A stretch of 64,000 nucleotides of DNA from Basidiobolus meristosporus CBS 931.73 (lineage: Eukaryota > Basidiobolomycota > Basidiobolomycetes > Basidiobolales > Basidiobolaceae), in contig MCFE01000360.1 of the NCBI GenBank assembly GCA_002104905.1, positions 1 to 64,000 on the forward strand, read 5' to 3'. Shown piece after piece: positions 33,549-46,346 of this stretch. The notes below the pieces were generated by a model. It was not told the DNA's origin and ran no database searches. It worked only from the letters and a program-made list of their open reading frames with translations. The position numbers and the translations under genes are program-made. The first letter of the stretch is position 1. The number at the start of each line of letters is the position of its first letter.

Positions 33549-34685
33549 TTAGAGTTCTATGGGTATGTCTTTGACACATGGCCGGATTTTCTCTTTTTGC
33601 ACTTGGTCGAACGGAGAAACGTTCATACTTAAAAACGCTGGATCTAGCAGAAAAGCGGGAGATGTTATCACCCGCTTATTGATCGATTCATGCACTAGAT
33701 TCGGATGATGAGCTATTGAAGATAGTACTGTTTCCTTTGAATGAGGTGATAATATTGGTGCACAATCATCAGATAGCTCGGTAATGGACGGCAGTGGCTG
33801 TTTAGAACGCCACTCAGATACTTTCCGTGAAGCACTAGGCTTAATAGGGACTAATGGAGGCGGGAGTATTGACGGATCTACGCAATATGCCGTGTTGTAA
33901 GCGAGCGGTGAATTGGCAAAACATGAAGCAGGAAGGCTGGTTGATTGAGAAGAGTGGACATATGATGATATTGTGGTACTGGCTTGAGAATGGATACTTA
34001 GTTGAAAATCTGCATCCAGCAAAGAAAGTTTGGTAAAGCCAGAGTAGGTCGATGGATTGCTATGATTCTCGATATTGGAGACTTGATGTGCATTTGTCGC
34101 CCTCCCTATCTCTAGAGTCAGGAGTTTAGATAGAGTCCGTGGGGATTCATGCTTTGGTAAGGTCACCGTATGTAAAGAGTATTTTTGGCATTTATACTCA
34201 GCATGATTGTCTATACAGTCAAAATAAATGCAGTTTAGCAACCGGCTAACACGTGCCTTCCAGTGGTGCTGAGTGAAGTAATCCTTACTTTGCCATGGCT
34301 TGTAAAGTTTTTTGGCTATTTGATAACGAGGGATCCTTGGGACGTTAAAGAAGACGTCTGCATTCACATCATAGCTATCGTCGTGATCCGATTGAACTGG
34401 TACCATTAACGGGTCCGCTTTTTTCCTTTTTGTCGTCTGTCTTTTATTCTGAAACCATATTTGGACAGCTCGCATGGTCATCCCCAACTGGGAGGCGAGC
34501 TTTTCGCGTGTGGTCGTATCCGGGCGCGAGTTAGCTTGGAATGATCTTTCAAGCACAACCTGCTCTTGCCTATTCGTTCTCCTCCGTTTCTTGCGAGCAG
34601 GCAAATTCGAGTTGCTTGACACAAACTGGTTAGCATCGGTATTTATCCAGCTGAGACTTTCAATATTATGGCCTTCAATACTCAT
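33549..34685 (-). CDS. Homeodomain transcription factor
   Basis: A 378-residue frame; the ATG at 34685 is the first Met in frame. Residues about 31-90 are a homeodomain. It has an N-terminal arm RKKRRRTNRQ, helix 1 with LERSF, and a recognition helix with W78, F79, N81 and R83, matching the invariant W48, F49, N51 and R53. The helix reads WFQNKRQ in place of the common WFQNRRA. It is followed by a basic TTKRKK that may aid nuclear import. The remaining 290 residues are Ser/Pro-rich with no other domain seen. Fungal relatives include Yox1/Pho2-like regulators, but a one-to-one assignment is not possible. It should bind TAAT-type sites in the nucleus. Confidence 0.85.
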   Translation of the reverse strand: MSIEGHNIESLSWINTDANQFVSSNSNLPARKKRRRTNRQEQVVLERSFQANSRPDTTTREKLASQLGMTMRAVQIWFQNKRQTTKRKKADPLMVPVQSDHDDSYDVNADVFFNVPRIPRYQIAKKLYKPWQSKDYFTQHHWKARVSRLLNCIYFDCIDNHAEYKCQKYSLHTVTLPKHESPRTLSKLLTLEIGRATNAHQVSNIENHSNPSTYSGFTKLSLLDADFQLSIHSQASTTISSYVHSSQSTSLPASCFANSPLAYNTAYCVDPSILPPPLVPIKPSASRKVSEWRSKQPLPSITELSDDCAPILSPHSKETVLSSIAHHPNLVHESINKRVITSPAFLLDPAFLSMNVSPFDQVQKEKIRPCVKDIPIEL

Positions 34686-37273
34686 GTTGTAGTTAGCGCC
34701 TATCCCAATATCTACCAGCAAGCGAAATCATTAGCATTCATGTAGACGATGAGTCAGAGAATCGTGAGCCTTATAATATGGATAAATATGACTTACTCGT
34801 TGGGCAGACAGACTGATTATCGTCCCGGCAATCGTGGCTGAATCAACGACTTCAACTGCCTTTAAGTAGAAGCGTTTGCAAAAATCAATATGACAGATTC
34901 GAATGCTGTGTAGAGTGCCATCTGAGCACATCATAGTGTACCTGATTGGCCATTGCAGAGCAATCGTAATTTACCCAATATATCACGTTGACCAAAGCTA
35001 GAGATCGATCCTTATCGCTTTTAAGCTTTAAATTCACGGATTACCCATGGAAGGTCGGCAAAATCATCACTACATCTATCCATATACCACATTCGGGAAA
35101 TATGACGTGTACTAGATGAAGTTTAGCTGCGCTTAGACCTTAGAGCAATCACTGTATTTTGAGGGTTCTCAATTCTTGGACCGTAGTAGCCGGTTGAATA
35201 CCAGTGATGTTGGTCTTTTACAATTATTGCGTGACTACATATAGGAGGACGCTCAATTATGTGCAACATATGGACCGTTCCCATCAACTGTTTGATTATT
35301 CCCATTCACATAAACCCACCGTCTGTCACTAAATAAAACAGGTGTTGAGTAGGATTTGATCTTCTCATTCACTGTCGGAAGATCCACAGCTACGCTCATT
35401 TTGTGGAATACACCAACCTAACCATTCTGCCCATTTAACATTACCAGAAGGGGATCTGCTCGGCCCCTATGCCGTTAATGTGCCTGGTTTTGCTTTCCAT
35501 CAGTACGCCGTCGAGCATATGAGCCGCGCTTCACAATACTTACTAAGCAAAATTGCTAGGGTAGCCGCAATGCCCATTGGAGGAGATATGATACTCAAGG
35601 TGGGAAGTATCCTGCTCACCAGAGAGTTGAGAAATCTAGTATGGGCCGCAAATAATGACTCATTTCCTACAAACTCACGAGCATTAATTAAAATCACCCG
35701 CTGATACAAGACTTCCCCTATCATCTATCCTAAGCATGCCTCATAGCGTTAGTTCGTCTTACGTATGCGTAAGTAGCAACCGGCTAGGACGAATGTTGAA
35801 GCCCGAATCTGGAACCAAGCAATACGCTTTTACTGATTGTGAGATTTGTGTTCACTCCGCACGCACCAAAAAAGATGCCGAAAAGTGGATATCCTCAACC
35901 GCTGTTAGCATAAGAACTGTCTCAACCACATGCTAAAAAGATATTGAGGGAATCCCGAATAATCCGGTGGTTGATGCATGAACTATGAATAAGCACTTCG
36001 TAGGATATATGTGGAGGATAGGTGGCTTGTCTGATGGTTGAATTCATATATTACCTAATGCTTCGCATGATTTATCTGCCCTCAAGTACTTTGTTGCCCA
36101 CAACAGGGTAGACCCCAATCATGGGGCTGTTTATAAAAATCCGCCCTACATGTAGGAATTATTTTTAATGATTAGGTTTACGTTCTGTGTATTCCAGACA
36201 CCGAAAAAATCCGACCTGATTGACAAAAGACCTTAAAATAGATGAAGCTAAACCTCGAATGGCAGGAATGGCACATCGGTTGCGCCTAAGTGTTAATCAA
36301 TGTTTTGAATGATGGAAGGATGCATGGTTATTAGCCGGCTGATACTGGAAGGCCTTGTTATCATAAAAGCCCCATGCTCACACTACAAAATCATGGATAA
36401 CGCGCAAGTCAGCAATGTATCGAATCCCCGGAGAAACTTGGCCAGTAATCAGGAAATCCTAGGGCAACTCAGTATGTTTCAAACCATTGAAGCGACCAGG
36501 GCATACCCATTGAATAATGGGCAAACACCATTTCTCCGAATCAACCACCCATCAACAATATGGGAATCTTTCAGCTGTGGTCATGCTAACTAGCCAATTT
36601 ACCTTACCCACTCTGGGAAATCTACGAAATTGCGGCAAACTGCAAGTGGGTCATATCCATATTCTAATGGTAGAATGGAGGATCAAGATCTCGCAGTCAG
36701 AATCTCGATACAGGTTGGAAATGGCTGGGGGTATCATGTACAGAATGTTCCAGGACTCTAGACCCGCGTGATGCTGAACAAAGACCTCCTTTTCAGCTGG
36801 ACAAACTCACTTAATGTAAACAACGAGAACCCAGTGCTGAATGGCCTAGACCGTAGTGTTGGAAGAAGCAAACCGATGCTTGTAAACCAATAGTGGGCCG
36901 AGTACACATGGCATCAGCCAGTGAGTAACGTTAGGAAGATGAGTCACCTTACCTATGGCATTAGTAATCTCCGAGCTGAATTACCGGAATTGTGTGGATT
37001 GCATAAGCCGCATTCAAAAAAGGAACCGTGTCCGAGTTAGTAGGCCTCCATGACAAAGGCAAGATTGAAGTTGCATTAGGGATTGAATCGTTTCGTGAAG
37101 TTTGGAAACTCAGAAGTAGTAGTAAATCGAATGTATTAGTTTGTACTAATCTTTCGATCTAATCATAAACCACCCCTTGAAGGATGATTTTTATTTTCCC
37201 ACCATATGTCTTGAATCTCACAACTGTCTTTTCTGTAGAATGATGTTCCGAAATTGGTCAAGCCCTAGCATCC
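34686..37273. other. Long intergenic spacer with unassigned frames
   Basis: 2.6 kb without a supported gene. Frames at 35480-35704, 35736-35936, 36309-36593 and 36517-36771 lack domains. A faint lectin-like peptide in the first is discussed among the rejected items. Confidence 0.35.
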
Positions 37274-37283
37274 TATATAAAAA
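37274..37283 (+). promoter_or_regulatory. TATA box of the PPxY membrane protein gene
   Basis: TATATAAAAA lies 118 bases before the ATG at 37392, and no other gene lies between them. Confidence 0.5.
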
Positions 37284-37391
37284 CCGTTCCAGCATTTGTT
37301 CGTAGCAGGCGGATTTGTTCAGATCCATCAATTCCCCTTTTAACCTTAACCCAGCCAGTTGTCACAAAGCCAGCACCAGTTGACATATAAC

Positions 37392-37967
37392 ATGCGGCTC
37401 GGAGTGTTTTTCGTTGCCACGACCGGCCTGTACCGCCTAGCCTCCACACTACCGACATCAAACAGCACTGACCTAGTCGGTACAACGGCGCTTCTTAAAG
37501 ATGATGAGCCAGGGAAAATAGGCACCTCAGTCCCCTATCTTCAACTCTCATTGAGTATAATCACCCCAATAATCGCCTTATTGGCCTGTGTATATTTCAC
37601 ATGGAAGAAATGGAGGCAAATCAATGAGACGAAGAGAAGAGTTAAGCTTGCAATTCGTAACTACTTGGCTAACGACAGAGAGCAGTCAACCAACAATAAT
37701 GGAAATTCAGATGGCCCACCAGAGTATGTGCGTCGAAGTTCGCAGCCGAGCCTGCCACCACAGATGGTAAAACAGATTGATGAGGTGGTGTATGGCCGAA
37801 TTTCATCAACCATTGAACGTCCACCCGTCAATCTCGCCCAACAAGAGGAACTTCCAGAGTACTCGGATGGAACTGTTACCGCCACATCATCGGATACAGT
37901 AATACCGCAGGTAATCGACCAACCCGTATATCCTAATGGCGAAACAGCATCATTGCGGACAGCATGA
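37392..37967 (+). CDS. Single-pass membrane protein with PPxY motifs
   Basis: 191 residues from the first in-frame ATG. Residues 1-20 look like a signal peptide, and a strong transmembrane helix spans about 49-70 with a basic cytosolic flank (WKKWR). The C-terminal half is polar and contains PPEY (109-112) and a variant LPEY (154-157). PPxY binds WW domains of Nedd4/Rsp5 ubiquitin ligases, and fungal membrane adaptors with this layout direct cargo sorting to the vacuole. No other domain was recognised, so an Rsp5-adaptor role is inferred from motif and topology alone. It is convergent with the LEA_2 gene. Confidence 0.65.
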   Translation: MRLGVFFVATTGLYRLASTLPTSNSTDLVGTTALLKDDEPGKIGTSVPYLQLSLSIITPIIALLACVYFTWKKWRQINETKRRVKLAIRNYLANDREQSTNNNGNSDGPPEYVRRSSQPSLPPQMVKQIDEVVYGRISSTIERPPVNLAQQEELPEYSDGTVTATSSDTVIPQVIDQPVYPNGETASLRTA

Positions 37968-38230
37968 CCCTTATACACGCTCAACATGCTACGCATCTGT
38001 AGTTTATGCACCCGAAACTCACTCTTGATCAAGTTATGCTCCTGTAGATACGCCGTGTATTTTTATATAAATAAATGCCACACTAGTTAGATGTTTCCAT
38101 TGCGTAGCGGGCCACTAGAGATTTTGAGGAACTGGAAGTAATGAAGCAGTGGCTGGATAATTTCAATAATTTTATTTCGTGATCAAAATGAATCAAGATA
38201 TTGAGACGATGCGAGAACCTTCAAGTAGAC

Positions 38231-39119
38231 CTATTTCCCGCCCAAAATCCCGTCGATTGCAGTTTTGATATTGGGAAGTGTACTTGGATCAATGGGGCAA
38301 TCGAGGCTAACGGTGTTGCTGATGGTTGGCTTGATACCCAGCCAACTGATGAGCGAGATGTCCAGAGTTGCCTCGTACTTGATATTGATCTTTTCCTTTG
38401 CAACGTTGCTTAGGAAGCCACATTTTCCAAACAAATCTAACAGCGCTTGAGAGGAGCCCTGCTCTGTAGCATTGTAGACCAAAGTGAAGGGCAGTGTGAA
38501 GTTGGTTGTCCCCTTTGCTTTGAAGGAGACCGGTTGCAATAACGCACCATTACCGACATTAACATCTTGGTTGCCAACATGGTATTTACCCTAGAGTGTG
38601 GATGCTGAATTAGTACAAGACGCGGCATGAAGATTGCAAAATACTGGGACTAACCACAACGGTAATATTCTTCATCTTGATACCGATTAAATTGGGATTC
38701 TCAACATAAAGATTCAGGTTGACGGGTATCTTAACATTGATATCTTGTAAACGAGTGAATGAACTCAGTTGGTTTTGGACCCCATTGATGTCAGTAAACT
38801 TGGCATCTTGGAACTCGACCTTGGGAACCCCCCGGGGCCAGCAGAAATAGGCGGCAACACCTATTCCTGCCAAAATAAGCAGCAGGATTATACAGCAGCT
38901 AATTTTGGATGCCCGGCTCTGGCAACAGCAACAGCAGCAACGTCGCTTCTTGGCTTTCTCCGAGGGAGGGCTCACCTCATACTGCTGTTGGTTGTATGCG
39001 TAGTCGCTGTAGCCTCGGGTTTGCTGAGTGTGATAGTTTTGGTATTGGTTTTCATATTGGCCCTCTTCGTCCCGTAAAGTTTGAAAGCCCTTCTTGGCAG
39101 GATTGTTAATGTGGCTCAT
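38231..39119 (-). CDS. LEA_2-domain membrane protein
   Basis: Two exons (39119-38655 and 38590-38231, phase 0) give 274 residues. The N-terminal 60 residues are cytosolic, rich in Gln/Tyr/Asn. Six consecutive cysteines (61-66) directly precede a transmembrane helix (about 73-93), a layout suited to palmitoylation. The rest resembles the late embryogenesis abundant type 2 fold: FTDINGVQNQL, then IPVNLNLYVENPNLIGI and FTLPFTLVYN in the beta-sandwich order seen in plant NDR1/HIN1-like proteins and fungal vacuolar or surface proteins. It is therefore a type II protein with a lumenal or extracellular LEA_2 domain. Function is unknown. Confidence 0.75.
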
Positions 39120-42100
39120 CTCGGAAGATGGTATTGTGGTTAAAATGAATTACAGTAATGTACAGGTAGAAGATGTGGGGTGAGTTACAATGAAGCGTGG
39201 GCTCAAATAGTGACTCTGCGTGACCGAAAACAAAATTCCAATGAAGCAAAGTCCAGAGAAGACACTCGAGAAGTGGGATGATTTGGAGGTGTTTGGAGGC
39301 ATCTGTAGAGGTTTATGTATTGCAGCAAGGATGGGGTCTGTAAGCGATTGGCTAATCGGACTTGGCTCTGGTATTACTAAGAATATTAATCAATATATGT
39401 AAGATGTTTTCAGTGACTGAATGGAATGAGCGAATCCTATATTCAATTTGCCCGTGTCTCGTTATGGGAGATTTTTTTTACGGGTATACTCCGTCATGCA
39501 GGATATGTTTAACATAGATAGTTATTTTTGCCAAACGAATTGCATCGAAATTGGATGTTGATGTGACACAGAGGGAAGAATGCCAGCCGTCTATTCATCA
39601 AGCCAGAAGTTACCAGCTAGTGATTTAACATTGAGACCTACCAAAACAAGCGATTCCTTAATCTATTTTTAAAATGAATGCTCTTCCAGTCGTGTGCCGC
39701 CAATCAAACGCCATCTCTGTATTTTGCCACAGATCCAGGTCTCATCCTGATGGACTTGGGCTGCAACTCCTCATTCGACAACTCTATTTATCACCATTTT
39801 ATACTAAGACCGTGATGGTAATGCCATATAAGCTTGACCTTGGCATCCGATTATTCATTAATTTGGAAGATCCATATCGTCACTGATGAAAATGGCCACT
39901 CACAATATCGATTGGCTCTGTTCCTTGATATGGCAGCTCTATGTTATCATGTCTCTGATCAACTTTGCTTCATATTGTGTGTTGGCGTTAATGTCATAGA
40001 AAAACCGGATTTCTTCGCCAAGACCATGTCACTGGTACAGCATTGGATTCTGCTGAAGCTGATCACAAGCGATGTATAACAATCCATCTCGTGCTTTCGT
40101 GACAACAATGAAGGCTATTTATCGGCACTCTTTGCATATTTGGTTAACCCATAGGAATACTCCCTGCAAACTAGGGCTAGAATTGACTGGCTCTGAAGCT
40201 ACGAATATCCTCGATTTCCTGATATATATTTGCGCCCGGTACAAATGGGGGTTTATCGGCGGAACCATGTGTTGGTGTATTTTGATGGTGCTTCCAAGAT
40301 CTTTCCACAGCAACCAAGTGAATGAGGGGGCTTGATGTGAGCCTTATATACCCACACCCGACACGAAACACATAGGGAGTGATACCCATATTGAGGGAAG
40401 GCTTCCTTGCAGCCACGATTGTTGCCGTATCAATTATTGGTGCGGCACTTTAACTGTTACAACCAAAAACATACGATTGGATATGGCGTTCGCATGAAGT
40501 GCAGCACTTCATTGCCCTGTGATATTTTGTGCTGGCTAGGAGCACTTTGTTTGTAAGGGCGTTTAGCCTGAATAACCACGCACTGTACTTGGTGAATGCG
40601 CCAATTCATTCTGGTGGATACACACAAGTGTATGAACAGGGCTAATATTTCTCGTTCCCACAGTGGCCCAAGTTGCGACATGTCAAGCCCATTCTCATTT
40701 AAGCTTGTCACAAATGTCACCGAAAGTGGTAAATGGCGCTAACATTTCAACCAATTTGTAGATTACCACTTCCGCGGTAGTAGGGTAATGCAAATGAATC
40801 CATTCCTTAGCTGTGCCCCTTATGAGTACTCATTAATTCCTTCAGTGGGCAATCATACGTCGAGAAGCTTTATACGGAATACGCTGGTAATCAGGGCGAA
40901 AATTCAAATTTACCGTATCCGTCAGCATAGTTATTGAAACGCTAGAAGGTGATTTGTAAATGGGCTTCCTAATGCTCCGCTTGAGAATGTGGCGCGGATA
41001 TTTTATTTCAAGGTGGAAATACGGCACAAATGTTGTCGTATTTTGCTACCATATGAAGGGGTGGATCGTTTTGGATGACATTAAATCAATTTAAGAGTGC
41101 CTATCCCATCACTTAATGAACAGATTAAGGAGTGGCTTGAGCTGTTGAACTATTTTGGTGGGTATATATCAATTCGGTCCTCAACATGAATATCCAAATG
41201 GAATCTACGGCCTGGAGCTACACTGAGTGTTCATGATAATGCCTGACATATGTGAGTTGGGTAGTAGTATCTTGCAGAGAGATAAGGTAGCTTCAGCTTG
41301 ACAGGTTTTATGGGTGTGAAATGGGAAGTGGTTTGGCCCCTTTGTACGGAGGATTCAAGAGAGCGACTACCTTGGTCATCTTTTACGAATTGCCGAGCTC
41401 GCCGAAAGGGCCAGTAACTAGTACTGATGCTGCAATGCTTCCACCGACTATAATCCTGAGCTTCTACAAAGAAGTACCTCATGCTTCTGAATGAAGAAAC
41501 TTGTTTGTGTAAAGCGGGTGCAAATCAGAAAGTCGAGCTTTCAAAAACCATTTGAAGGGGCTGAGTCTTGGAATATTCAGAAGAGAGCGTTGGGGCATTT
41601 GGAAAGCAACCTTAGATATATGGTGCGTGGAAGATGCAAATCTAGTGAAGATGATCCAATTGTAGATAGAAAGCGTTCATTGACGTCAGAGCACACCTCA
41701 TAGGAATCAATACCATATCTTATAAGTCGTTTGTGTATACAGCCCTTTAGTCGCGCTAGGTCACGTTATTTGTGTAATTGGATAGCCGGCTGAATCACGA
41801 GTTATTATGATAATACAACTAGTAATACTAGTTGGAAGTTTCAGGTCGATGAGTCTGACTCTTGGAGACATCTGCAAGAGCAAATCAAAGACTGGGGGCC
41901 CATTTTTTTTACACGAGCACTAAACAGAATTGTGAAGGTGCAAGACAAAAATCCAACTTGTATTCATTAGATTAACCCTGTAAAGGATGATAATTTACAC
42001 AACGTTGGGGTCTCAGGATACCTCGCCAAACATAGTATCTTATCTTCTGATTGTCCATTTTGAAGTACGCTTGATATATAAATATATTAAATCCAATAAA

Positions 42101-43125
42101 TGTTCTCATCACATCCAAATGCGTAATTCCTTGCCAGGACACAATCCCATTTAGAAAGCAAGTCGTTCTATGCCAAACATACTTAACAACGAAGGTGGAT
42201 GATCGGGTTACTTCTCAAGGTGGAATACTCATGGTGACAATGAGTAACATTTGCAATCCTAGCGAGCCGCAGGCGAATGTCTACCATTCTGGAAAGTAGG
42301 ATTGGGCATTCAACACCAGACACTGCGGAATGAAGAGCTGAAATAGTGGTTATATCTTGTTCAATCTGAGCTTGTGTCGATCGAATTTCTTAAACAACCC
42401 TTAAGGGCAGTTTTCACTTTGTTCTAGGTACAGACAGAGATCTTTACACTGTTCCCCTATATCTTGTGCTAGATCCGAACCAAGGCCGTGCACCCCTAGG
42501 ATCAGGGATGGGAGTCTCACTACGCATGATGGGTATTGCTTCGCCTATCGTTCAGAATAATGTTAGTAATCCCCAAGGCGTCCATACGGGTGGGGTTTCA
42601 TCTGTACATCCATGCTTCTGCCTTAATTTAGAGGAGAGGTTCCACAAGGGCTCAGTATCAATGGTGATTTGCTTTAAGTCTGCTCGTACAGTGATTATTT
42701 CAATGTATTGGCTCCGAACCTGTTTGATTTGCAAGTAAATTTTAGGGTTAGGTGTACCTATATCGATCAAGCAGCGATTAGAAAGCTGCCGATTATCTCA
42801 GTAATATTCCTGGCATTTGATCATCGTAGTTCAATTGATGGGTCGATGATCGCAACCATCGCAGCCATCGCAGCCGCAATGGCTTGCCATCCTATAAAGG
42901 TGGGCATCGGCACAATCCTCACTGAACTGGATGCCATCTCAAGACATTCCCCCTCCCCCCAAAGTACTAATTAACAAATCACTATCAATACTCAAACGTT
43001 GAAAGAGATACAAATGCTGACACAGGTAATAAAGTTTGCCATTAGACTTGACTATAGGAGTCAAGAAACGTCACAATCCGCGTTATTCCCAACGTTTATA
43101 ACTAACCATCTCGAAATAGCCCACC
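39120..43125. other. 4-kb gene-poor spacer
   Basis: No supported gene. It contains numerous short frames without domains, a short telomere-like TTAGGGTTAGG at 42742-42752 and a small CATCGCAGC duplication near 42857-42875. CpG is normal. Confidence 0.35.
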
Positions 43126-43689
43126 ATGGCAAGTACTCAGTACGCAGACATATGTTCTGGATCAAAACCCAACGTATTGCCCACCGCCGACAGAATAATC
43201 AAAGTATCAGATACGCTTAGCCTCTCCCTCAACGAGATAATGGGAAACCGCCAAAAGCTGGGCTCGATAATATTCAATAACAGAACTTCTACCCAATGCC
43301 TTCTTGAGGTTCATGACCAGCACAGCAGACACAGGTCATTTTGGATCCACGAGTTTCTTCTTGTGTCGGAAAGTCTACTACTATCGAACATCTTTCGCAA
43401 GTCTACATTTGCAATCCACCCTGCAACGGCGGACGAAATCATTTGCAAAGATGTTGTCCCGGTAAAGATGGAAGATGCCGATGGCGGCGAATACGAAGTA
43501 ATCCGACTGGAAATCCCATGTGTAGAGACTTTTGAGCCCCTACTACGCTGGCTCTACGATCACAATGACAGCAACTGGATCGAAACATTCACCAAGGATA
43601 ATTTTGATCGTGTACTGGCCAATGTGGCATTTATGCGCTTGAATCTTCAAGCATACGATGTGTGTGCTCAATTCTATGAGGCCTTGTAA
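43126..43689 (+). CDS. BTB/POZ-like domain protein
   Basis: An intronless 187-residue frame whose ATG is preceded by CACC. The middle has HEFLLVSESLLLSNIFR (75-91), the 'substrate on the surface, then positioned residue' pattern of BTB/POZ helices A1-A2. It is followed by an IPCVETFEPLLRWLYDHN stretch equivalent to the usual 'F..LL.YLYTG', and a final helical pair VAFMRLNLQAYDVCAQFY. BTB proteins dimerise or act as Cullin-3 adaptors. No kelch or MATH partner domain is present, as in many short fungal BTB proteins. The divergence from consensus makes the assignment moderate. Confidence 0.65.
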   Translation: MASTQYADICSGSKPNVLPTADRIIKVSDTLSLSLNEIMGNRQKLGSIIFNNRTSTQCLLEVHDQHSRHRSFWIHEFLLVSESLLLSNIFRKSTFAIHPATADEIICKDVVPVKMEDADGGEYEVIRLEIPCVETFEPLLRWLYDHNDSNWIETFTKDNFDRVLANVAFMRLNLQAYDVCAQFYEAL

Positions 43690-46281
43690 CTGCTAGTTCG
43701 GTACACTGCACATGAGTACATTTCGGCTAGAGGTAGAATTCACCGGAGAATCCCACCTTATTTCGCACATTCTTTATATTATCACCTGCCCGCAAACGCC
43801 ACACAGTATCGACTTTGCTTGGTGGGCTATTCAGAGTGGGAAATAGGGAGCCTACCCCTCTTGCCTGCATTCATGGAATTTATTATTACATGGAGTATAC
43901 TTCACCAATTGCCATTATTTGTAATAATTCCCTATCAATTTTGTATATGTATATATATAAATTTAATTCATAGTATTCACCAGTAATCAGCGGACTTGAG
44001 GGGTACCTGACGTCACCCTTTTGCCGTGTGTGACCTAACTTATAAGATTTGGAGGGACAACCACCCTCCATGCTACTTTGGGATTTGGATTCCCAAGTCC
44101 CTAGCTCGAGCAAATGCCCTGCCCCAAGTGTATCATTTTAGTCGAATGTAACAGGAGAGCAGGGGATCATAGTTGTTCCGAACGATGAGTGTCGGGATAA
44201 CGTACATTTAAGATTTGGCCCAGCCAGTTCTCATGCAAATAATAGGTAGGGCTGGGAGGTACCAAGCGTCAATGTTTTGGATCTGGCAACCCAACACTCT
44301 CTACACGAATGTGTGTTTTAATAGACTAATCCGAGCGAAAGGGATATATCTGGGGGCAGGTTGGACGTCCATCTGGTTACAGCCGGAGGGTTTTAGGGGA
44401 TTGCCACATGTTGATCCAGTTGAAGTAGCCAATCTGACAGAAATCATAATCCTTGCAATGGTGTGATCCTAAACACAACATGCTGGACAGTATATTTGTG
44501 GTGTCTAAATGTTGAATGGAATCAATATCGCCAGCTGATATGCCGAGGCTGCCCAGAGCTGGCGATGGACTGTCTGATGGTTGAACGCTGATTGTATATC
44601 GGAAGGCCGCTATCTCCCATTCATATCGACACTGTCTGAGTTGCTTGGAGTAATATTTCCTAATTAGAACAGTGCAGGTATCAATGTCATATGGAGATGG
44701 AGGTGTTGGCAAGTAATCAGAACCCCACATACGCCAAACAGCGGTCGTAATCAATATCAGTGAAAAGTGCGAACAGCTCGTGTGAAGAATTTCGGGGAAA
44801 GCTAAACTAAACTGAAATCTATGTGATGCGTATTTATCACCAAATCGCTACAACTAATACTCCGTCGGATACTAGATTGAATCTATCCCTCTAGCCTCAT
44901 CTGGGGGATATAAGATGGTTAAAGTATGACCAAAGCTGCGCGTATTTCAGGTTAGATTTAGTTATTGTTTATATTGAACAGGGATATGGCGCGGTCTACT
45001 CTTCGATTAATGTACAAAGTATCAGCCATCATTTCATCCCAACACAATTCCAGTTTGTAATATTACAGTAGTACAGTATGTCATGTGCTGGTGTTGGATA
45101 CATGAACAAATCTTGCCGTGAACTACACAACTCCTTAGGAAAGCAGCGCATTGTCTATATCGGACTTTCAGCTGATCGATAATACCAACCACTCTGTAAC
45201 TATGCGTATGTAATTATAACAAGATCATGCAACTGGGATAGTTGAATGATTGCGCCAATATAACGCTTGCCAGCTATACACATAGCCGAGGAGTATCCTT
45301 GAGCACCAGATAACGTATACTACAAGACAGACTATTCATCTCAGTTCTGTTACATCCGAATCCCTTTCACCACTACTCGCAATAACCCTGACAGAGCGGA
45401 TCACGCTATCATCCATCAATAGGGATCAAGTGAGCAGCCGTTTAGATATCGAATGTCTTATGATTCCCAGGAAAGCTCTGTAGTAAAGAATTGCCCTGAT
45501 ATATTATAATGGCGATAATGGGAAGAGGCCAGAGTATATACCAAACCCAGGGATCTCAGTTAAGGTTAATATTAATGAAGAGCTTGTTCAGTGACTGCTG
45601 AAAATCCAATTTGGTCATATTAATGTTCAGTTGTAGGTGATCAAGTCGGGGTATCAGAATTAAGGTCACAACATGATAGAGTATTACATTCGTCACAACC
45701 CAATAATACGAGCGATAAGCTCATGTGAGCTGTCATTTTTTGGGTTTCGTGTAAGTCCCACTGATTACTTGAGGTTCAAAGGCGTTTCTACTGAACCCAG
45801 GTGGCCCCTTGATTTTTTGGTGATGGATTGGAGGTGAAATATGATGCTGGCGAACAATGCGCAGTTTTGAATCAGTCAGTCTGTTGCAACCCGCGAGCAG
45901 TGTGGAATGTTCCTATTGTTTTTGGTGCAAGAAATAGGTCAAAGTGAGTCTCTCTGTCTGAAGCGAGGGACAATATACTTGTTCGACGTCTCCTAACCGA
46001 GCGTAGCAGCTTTTTTAACCGAGAAGCCGGTCTGAGTATCAAATTCCTGGTCACGAGGCAATCCAATATTCCTTAATTTATGGCAATGTAATATTAGTAC
46101 TAAATGTAACGTATCAGATGTCATTCAAATCACCAATTAGTTCATATTCTAATCTATAGAACAATCATGCCCTCTGATTTGATATTCGTTTCGGAATACC
46201 CCACTTTGCATGGGGTGTCGGGTAAAATCCGCGGTTCTGGTGTAACCATTGGTCCAAATACAGTCCTGAACAATTTCGGGA
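43690..46281. other. Intergenic spacer, nothing recognised
   Basis: 2.6 kb of AT-rich DNA. Frames at 44215-44466 and 44377-44754 overlap on opposite strands and lack domains. Confidence 0.4.
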
Positions 46282-46289
46282 TATATAAG
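46282..46289 (+). promoter_or_regulatory. TATA box of the F-box gene
   Basis: TATATAAG lies 65 bases before the ATG at 46347 but downstream of an earlier in-frame ATG at 46167. This favours the later start. Confidence 0.45.
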
Positions 46290-46346
46290 TGTCAGTCGGC
46301 CCTGGATTTTCGTAAAACACAGTCCAATATTCTATTCTTTGATTGC

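Noticed and set aside
35480-35704. Peptide NLVWAANNDSFP recalling bulb-type lectin repeats
   Set aside because: Only one short resemblance, without the QDGNLVLY core or a second repeat; no splice continuation found.
46167-46346. Upstream 60-codon extension of the F-box protein
   Set aside because: It contains no family features and lies before the TATA box at 46282; the shorter start was preferred.
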